From the NCBI GenBank assembly GCA_017474705.1, contig JAFVHC010000072.1, positions 1 to 10,126 on the forward strand: a DNA stretch of 10,126 nucleotides. Reading direction: 5' to 3'. This DNA comes from Bacillota bacterium (GTDB lineage: Bacteria > Bacillota > Clostridia > Lachnospirales > Bianqueaceae). Below are positions 7,341 to 10,126 of this stretch, piece after piece (the first letter of the stretch is position 1; each line of letters starts with the position of its first letter). The notes under the pieces were generated by a model. The model was not told the DNA's origin. It saw nothing but the letters and a program-made list of their open reading frames with translations, and searched no databases. A program made the translations under genes and the position numbers.

Positions 7341-7369
7341 AGTATATCATATTTCCCTGATGTGCGCAA
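7341..7369 (-). promoter_or_regulatory. prfC: Putative extended -10 promoter for prfC
   Basis: On the minus strand, TTGCGC (7364-7369) and TATACT (7341-7346) are separated by exactly 17 bases, and TGA directly before the -10 makes it an extended -10. It fits entirely in the 63-base gap between the second permease stop and the prfC start. No terminator separates the ABC cassette from prfC, so read-through is also possible. Confidence 0.62.
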
Positions 7370-7371
7370 CC

Positions 7372-8148
7372 TCAGGATCCATTGGATTTATAATGCTTCA
7401 GGCCGATCCGCCAGAAACAGTAACAAGGTATCGTGAATACAAAACCGGCCAGCGGCAGCAGGCCATACCAGGATCGATCCGAACGCCCCAGCAGATACTG
7501 CAGTGGATAATACTGTACGCACGCCAAAGGCACGATGAAAGTGTAGAAACGCAGCATCCATTTTCCATAGACGCTCACCGGATAATGTCCGAAATTCTCG
7601 CTGCCGTTCGTCAGGATATTGAGCACTTCCAGTCCTTCCAGGGTATAGAAGCAGATCCCGGCAAACAACAGGAACATGCCGGCGAACATCATGACTCCTC
7701 CCAGGATCATTAAGATCAGGACCAGGATCTTGTCCGCCGTCCATATAACTCCCGACCGCGGGATCGCATAGGCCAGTACCACTGCTGCCTCGATGACTTT
7801 GCTGAGTCGGTTGAATTCGATCTTCTCGAACAGGATCTGCCCGATGAGACTGCAGGGACGCAGCAGCATGCGATCGAACGTACCGCCCCGAATGATCTGT
7901 TCGAACCGGTCAAAACCGCGGAAAAAGACTTCTGACAGCGCAAAGGACATGACGATCGTAGAAAAGCACAGGAGCACCTGACTGAACGTGTATCCGGCGA
8001 TCGTATGGAAACGCATGAACAAGAATGTCAAAGACAACAGTCCGCCTAAAGAAGCGATCATCGTTGCTATGCCCAGCATAAAGAAGGAAGCCTTGTATTC
8101 CATGGAACTGCGGAAATGGATGCCCATAAAGCGAAGGTATAGTTTCAT
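7372..8148 (-). CDS. ABC-2 type transporter permease (second permease of the cassette)
   Basis: A 258-residue integral membrane protein with about six hydrophobic segments (roughly 20-48, 55-75, 115-132, 140-170, 200-220, 230-250). It resembles the ABC-2 family 6 permeases (COG3694/COG4587 group), including the conserved cytoplasmic stretch FEQIIRGGTFDRMLLRP (82-98). It should pair with the preceding permease to form the membrane channel of an exporter driven by the cassette's ATPase. The substrate is unknown. The ATG at 8146-8148 is 5 bases after the preceding stop, and its GGAGGA Shine-Dalgarno is built into the last codons of that gene, so the two are translated together. Family assignment is from overall pattern, not a search. 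Confidence 0.88.
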   Translation of the reverse strand: MKLYLRFMGIHFRSSMEYKASFFMLGIATMIASLGGLLSLTFLFMRFHTIAGYTFSQVLLCFSTIVMSFALSEVFFRGFDRFEQIIRGGTFDRMLLRPCSLIGQILFEKIEFNRLSKVIEAAVVLAYAIPRSGVIWTADKILVLILMILGGVMMFAGMFLLFAGICFYTLEGLEVLNILTNGSENFGHYPVSVYGKWMLRFYTFIVPLACVQYYPLQYLLGRSDRSWYGLLPLAGFVFTIPCYCFWRIGLKHYKSNGS

Positions 8149-8153
8149 GGTGC

Positions 8154-8957
8154 TTATCCTCCTTGAACGGTAACACGCAATAACGCCTTACGCATGGCCA
8201 GAATACCGCTGCCTACGATCAAAACGATCCAAAGCAGCTGCAGGCCGATGGCCTGTAATGCCGCTGTGCCGGACAGATAGCCACTGTAGATCAAGTACGG
8301 TGTGCTTTGCGTTGAAGCAAAAGGCAGTATATTCAGAACACGCTGTACTCCGATGGGCATGAAAGGAATGGGGATCAACGAGCCGGAAAGAAAGTCCGCG
8401 AACGTACCCACGATATTTTGGATACCGCGGGCTGTGATGAAGTAGAACGTCATGATATAGATCCACATGCACATACCGATCAACAGTACAACGCCCAGGA
8501 TCATAGAAATGAAAAAGCCCACCGCACTGTATACATCCGGAGGCAGCGAGAGTCCATAGGGCTTTGGCAGCAGCAGACTTACCAAGAGGATCGGTACGCA
8601 GCGCAGCGCGACCTTCGACGTCCGCGAGCCAAGGTTCCTGGCAAACCACAGGCTGTAGAGCGATACTGGCCGAATGACTTCATAGGCTACGTCCCCGTTC
8701 ATGATCATGTCCAGGATATCGTTATCTACGCTCCACAAAAGGAACATGGCAAAAAACGCCTGTCGCAGCCATAGATAACTGGTCAGCTGCGGCAAGGTCA
8801 TGGTGAACGCCGCCGGATTTTCCCGTGACAGTGTCAGATACAGCAGCAGCTCCATGAAGCCCCAAAAGAACTGCGTCATGACACCCGCCCAGGCGGCCGC
8901 CCGATATTGCATGCTGTTGATGAAGCGTATTTTCAGCATGGAAAAGAACGGTCTCAT
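8154..8957 (-). CDS. ABC-2 type transporter permease (first permease of the cassette)
   Basis: A 267-residue membrane protein with about six hydrophobic segments (roughly 20-45, 65-80, 115-130, 143-175, 190-215, 235-258). The loop containing DMIMNGDVAYEVIRPVSLY (83-101) is the counterpart of the RGGTFDRMLLRP loop in its neighbour and is typical of this uncharacterised ABC-2 permease family. It begins at an ATG that overlaps the ATPase stop by four bases (ATGA, 8954-8957), so coupling within the operon is tight. Two related but different permeases plus one ATPase suggest a heterodimeric channel. Export of a drug, lipid or peptide is possible, but nothing here decides the substrate. Confidence 0.88.
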   Translation of the reverse strand: MRPFFSMLKIRFINSMQYRAAAWAGVMTQFFWGFMELLLYLTLSRENPAAFTMTLPQLTSYLWLRQAFFAMFLLWSVDNDILDMIMNGDVAYEVIRPVSLYSLWFARNLGSRTSKVALRCVPILLVSLLLPKPYGLSLPPDVYSAVGFFISMILGVVLLIGMCMWIYIMTFYFITARGIQNIVGTFADFLSGSLIPIPFMPIGVQRVLNILPFASTQSTPYLIYSGYLSGTAALQAIGLQLLWIVLIVGSGILAMRKALLRVTVQGG

Positions 8958-9751
8958 AGATGGTACTCCTCATACAGACGCACCACCACGTCCTCCAGAT
9001 TGCTGCCCTCAGCATACTGCTGCTTGAGGTCCTCCAGACGACCGTCCAGAAGGATGCGACCCTTCCCGATGAGCAAGATCCGTTCCGTGAGGGCTTCCAG
9101 ATCCAAGGTGTCATGGGTCGTCAGGATGATCGTCGTCCCCTTCTCCTCGTTCCGCTTTTTGATGAAATCACGGACCGAACGCTTGGATACCACGTCCAGA
9201 CCGATGGTCGGTTCATCCAGGAAAAGGATCTTAGGATCATGCAATAAAGATGCAGCGATCTCGCAGCGCATACGCTGGCCTAAGGACAATTGGCGGGCCG
9301 GTGTCTTCAGTATGTCCGCAAGATCCAGCGTTTCCGTGAGTTCTGCAAGATTTTTCTGATACTCTGTTTCCGGGATCCTATAAATGTCTTTCAATAAAGT
9401 AAAGGAATCAATGATCGGAACGTCCCACCACAATTGAGACCGCTGTCCGAAAACGACACCGATCTCTTTGACATGCGCCTTGCGCTCTTTCCATGGTACA
9501 CGTCCATTGATGACGCAGGTGCCGCCATCCGGCACAAGGATGCCTGAAAGCACCTTGACCGTTGTGCTTTTACCGGCTCCGTTCGGACCGATCAGACCGA
9601 CGATCTCCCCTTCCTGTATAGTGAACGAGAGGCCGTTGAGTGCATGCACGAGCGTGTATTTGCGATGGAATAAAGCACGAAACGCGGACATCATGCCCGC
9701 ATCCCGTTGAAACACTTTGAATGTTTTGGAAATACTCTGAACCTCGATCAC
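8954..9751 (-). CDS. ABC transporter ATP-binding protein
   Basis: The energy-providing ATPase of the exporter, of the COG4586-like group usually found with this kind of permease pair. Counting from the start chosen here (265 residues): Walker A GPNGAGKST (55-63), Q-loop GQ (102-103) followed by RSQLWWDVP typical of this group, signature LSLGQ (155-159), Walker B ILFLDEPT (175-182), D-loop GLD and switch His213. All catalytic residues are present. I chose GTG at 9749-9751 because AAAGGA lies 7 bases upstream and the protein then begins IEVQSISKTF, as family members do. The open frame reaches back to a TTG at 9802, but that codon lies in a strong hairpin, lacks a Shine-Dalgarno and would add 17 residues without family resemblance. 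The stop overlaps the next gene. Confidence 0.94.
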   Translation of the reverse strand: MIEVQSISKTFKVFQRDAGMMSAFRALFHRKYTLVHALNGLSFTIQEGEIVGLIGPNGAGKSTTVKVLSGILVPDGGTCVINGRVPWKERKAHVKEIGVVFGQRSQLWWDVPIIDSFTLLKDIYRIPETEYQKNLAELTETLDLADILKTPARQLSLGQRMRCEIAASLLHDPKILFLDEPTIGLDVVSKRSVRDFIKKRNEEKGTTIILTTHDTLDLEALTERILLIGKGRILLDGRLEDLKQQYAEGSNLEDVVVRLYEEYHL

Positions 9752-9785
9752 AGAATAGTCCTTTCCATTTCCTTTTGTACAGGGA

Positions 9786-9821
9786 AGATCGGATATCTCC
9801 AAATGCAGAGATATCCGATCT
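9786..9821 (-). terminator. Strong hairpin after gpmI (possible terminator or RNA-stability element)
   Basis: A perfect 14-bp inverted repeat (9786-9799 with 9808-9821) encloses an 8-base loop. It lies 31 bases beyond the gpmI stop and 34 bases before the ABC ATPase start. No T-tract follows in the minus direction (TTCCCTG) and only a distant TTTT in the plus direction, so it is not a standard intrinsic terminator. It may protect the gpmI message 3' end, reduce read-through, or shape the leader of the ABC cassette. Confidence 0.45.
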
Positions 9822-9852
9822 ATAAGATACTTTTACAGACTTTGACTGCTCT

Positions 9853-10126
9853 TTAACGGATCAGCAGGCTCTGTCCGGTCATTTCCTTGGGCTGTTCCAG
9901 ACCCATCATATCCAGCAGAGTCGGTGCGATGTCCGCAAGGCGGCCGCCTTCACGGATGCCCTTGCATCCATCAGCATTCACGATGACGAACGGTACCGGA
10001 TTGGTCGTATGAGCGGTCCAAGGTGCACCGGTCTCATAATCGATCATCTGCTCACAGTTACCATGGTCGGCACACATGAACAGCTGTCCGTTCTCCTCCA
10101 GGACCGCTTCTATGACACGTCCCACG
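9853..10126 (-). CDS. gpmI: 2,3-bisphosphoglycerate-independent phosphoglycerate mutase, C-terminal part (runs off right edge)
   Basis: The last 91 or so codons of the glycolytic enzyme that interconverts 3- and 2-phosphoglycerate using two Mn ions and a phosphoserine intermediate. The fragment contains ADHGNCEQM (19-27 of the visible part, with the metal-binding Asp-His) and PWTAHTTNPVPF (35-46, with another metal His), both diagnostic of the alkaline-phosphatase-like iPGM family. The ending ADIAPTLLDMMGL followed by MTGQSLL is the normal C-terminus, so the gene is complete at this end. The enzyme is usually about 510 residues; the start and phosphoserine domain lie outside the window. The stop is TAA at 9853-9855. 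Confidence 0.95.
   Translation of the reverse strand, partial: VGRVIEAVLEENGQLFMCADHGNCEQMIDYETGAPWTAHTTNPVPFVIVNADGCKGIREGGRLADIAPTLLDMMGLEQPKEMTGQSLLIR

Noticed and set aside
9752..9802. Upstream extension of the ABC ATPase to a TTG at 9802
   Set aside because: The TTG lies in the loop/stem of a strong hairpin with no Shine-Dalgarno, and the extra 17 residues do not look like the family; GTG 9751 has AAAGGA at 7 bases.

Overview
The window looks like an ordinary chromosomal stretch of a Bacillota (Firmicutes) bacterium of middling GC content. Strong GGAGG-type Shine-Dalgarno sites, the comEA-comEC pair, an iPGM-type phosphoglycerate mutase and a Bacillota-style lipoprotein support this. 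Erysipelotrichales or a clostridial relative is my guess, but I cannot fix the genus from sequence alone. No mobile element, CRISPR array, tRNA or rRNA is visible. Ten coding segments account for almost all the DNA; all but one are on the minus strand.

Reading the minus strand from right to left: the window opens with the C-terminal end of gpmI (9853-10126). A perfect 14-bp hairpin follows, then a tightly coupled three-gene ABC exporter cassette: ATPase 8954-9751, permease 8154-8957, permease 7372-8148. Next, behind its own extended -10 promoter, comes a release factor 3 gene (prfC). Its reading frame is broken in two: 6715-7308 carries the first part of the GTPase domain, and 5708-6718 carries the rest in the -1 frame. 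The prfC C-terminal frame overlaps by ATGA the start of a DUF885-family metallopeptidase-like lipoprotein gene (3954-5711).

A convergent terminator (3915-3947) separates these from the only plus-strand gene, a DUF1593 / Sde182-type nucleoside-hydrolase-like protein (2438-3910). It is transcribed divergently, from a 114-bp shared intergenic region, from a sugar-phosphate isomerase/epimerase-like TIM-barrel gene (1511-2323). Those two probably serve one carbohydrate or glycoside pathway. The left end is the competence pair comEA (772-1407) and comEC (N-terminal 255 codons, running off the left edge).

The most notable points are the split prfC, the prfC-lipoprotein translational coupling, the divergent DUF1593/epimerase pair, and the strong hairpin without a T-tract between gpmI and the ABC cassette. 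I found no convincing evidence of a wholly new system.
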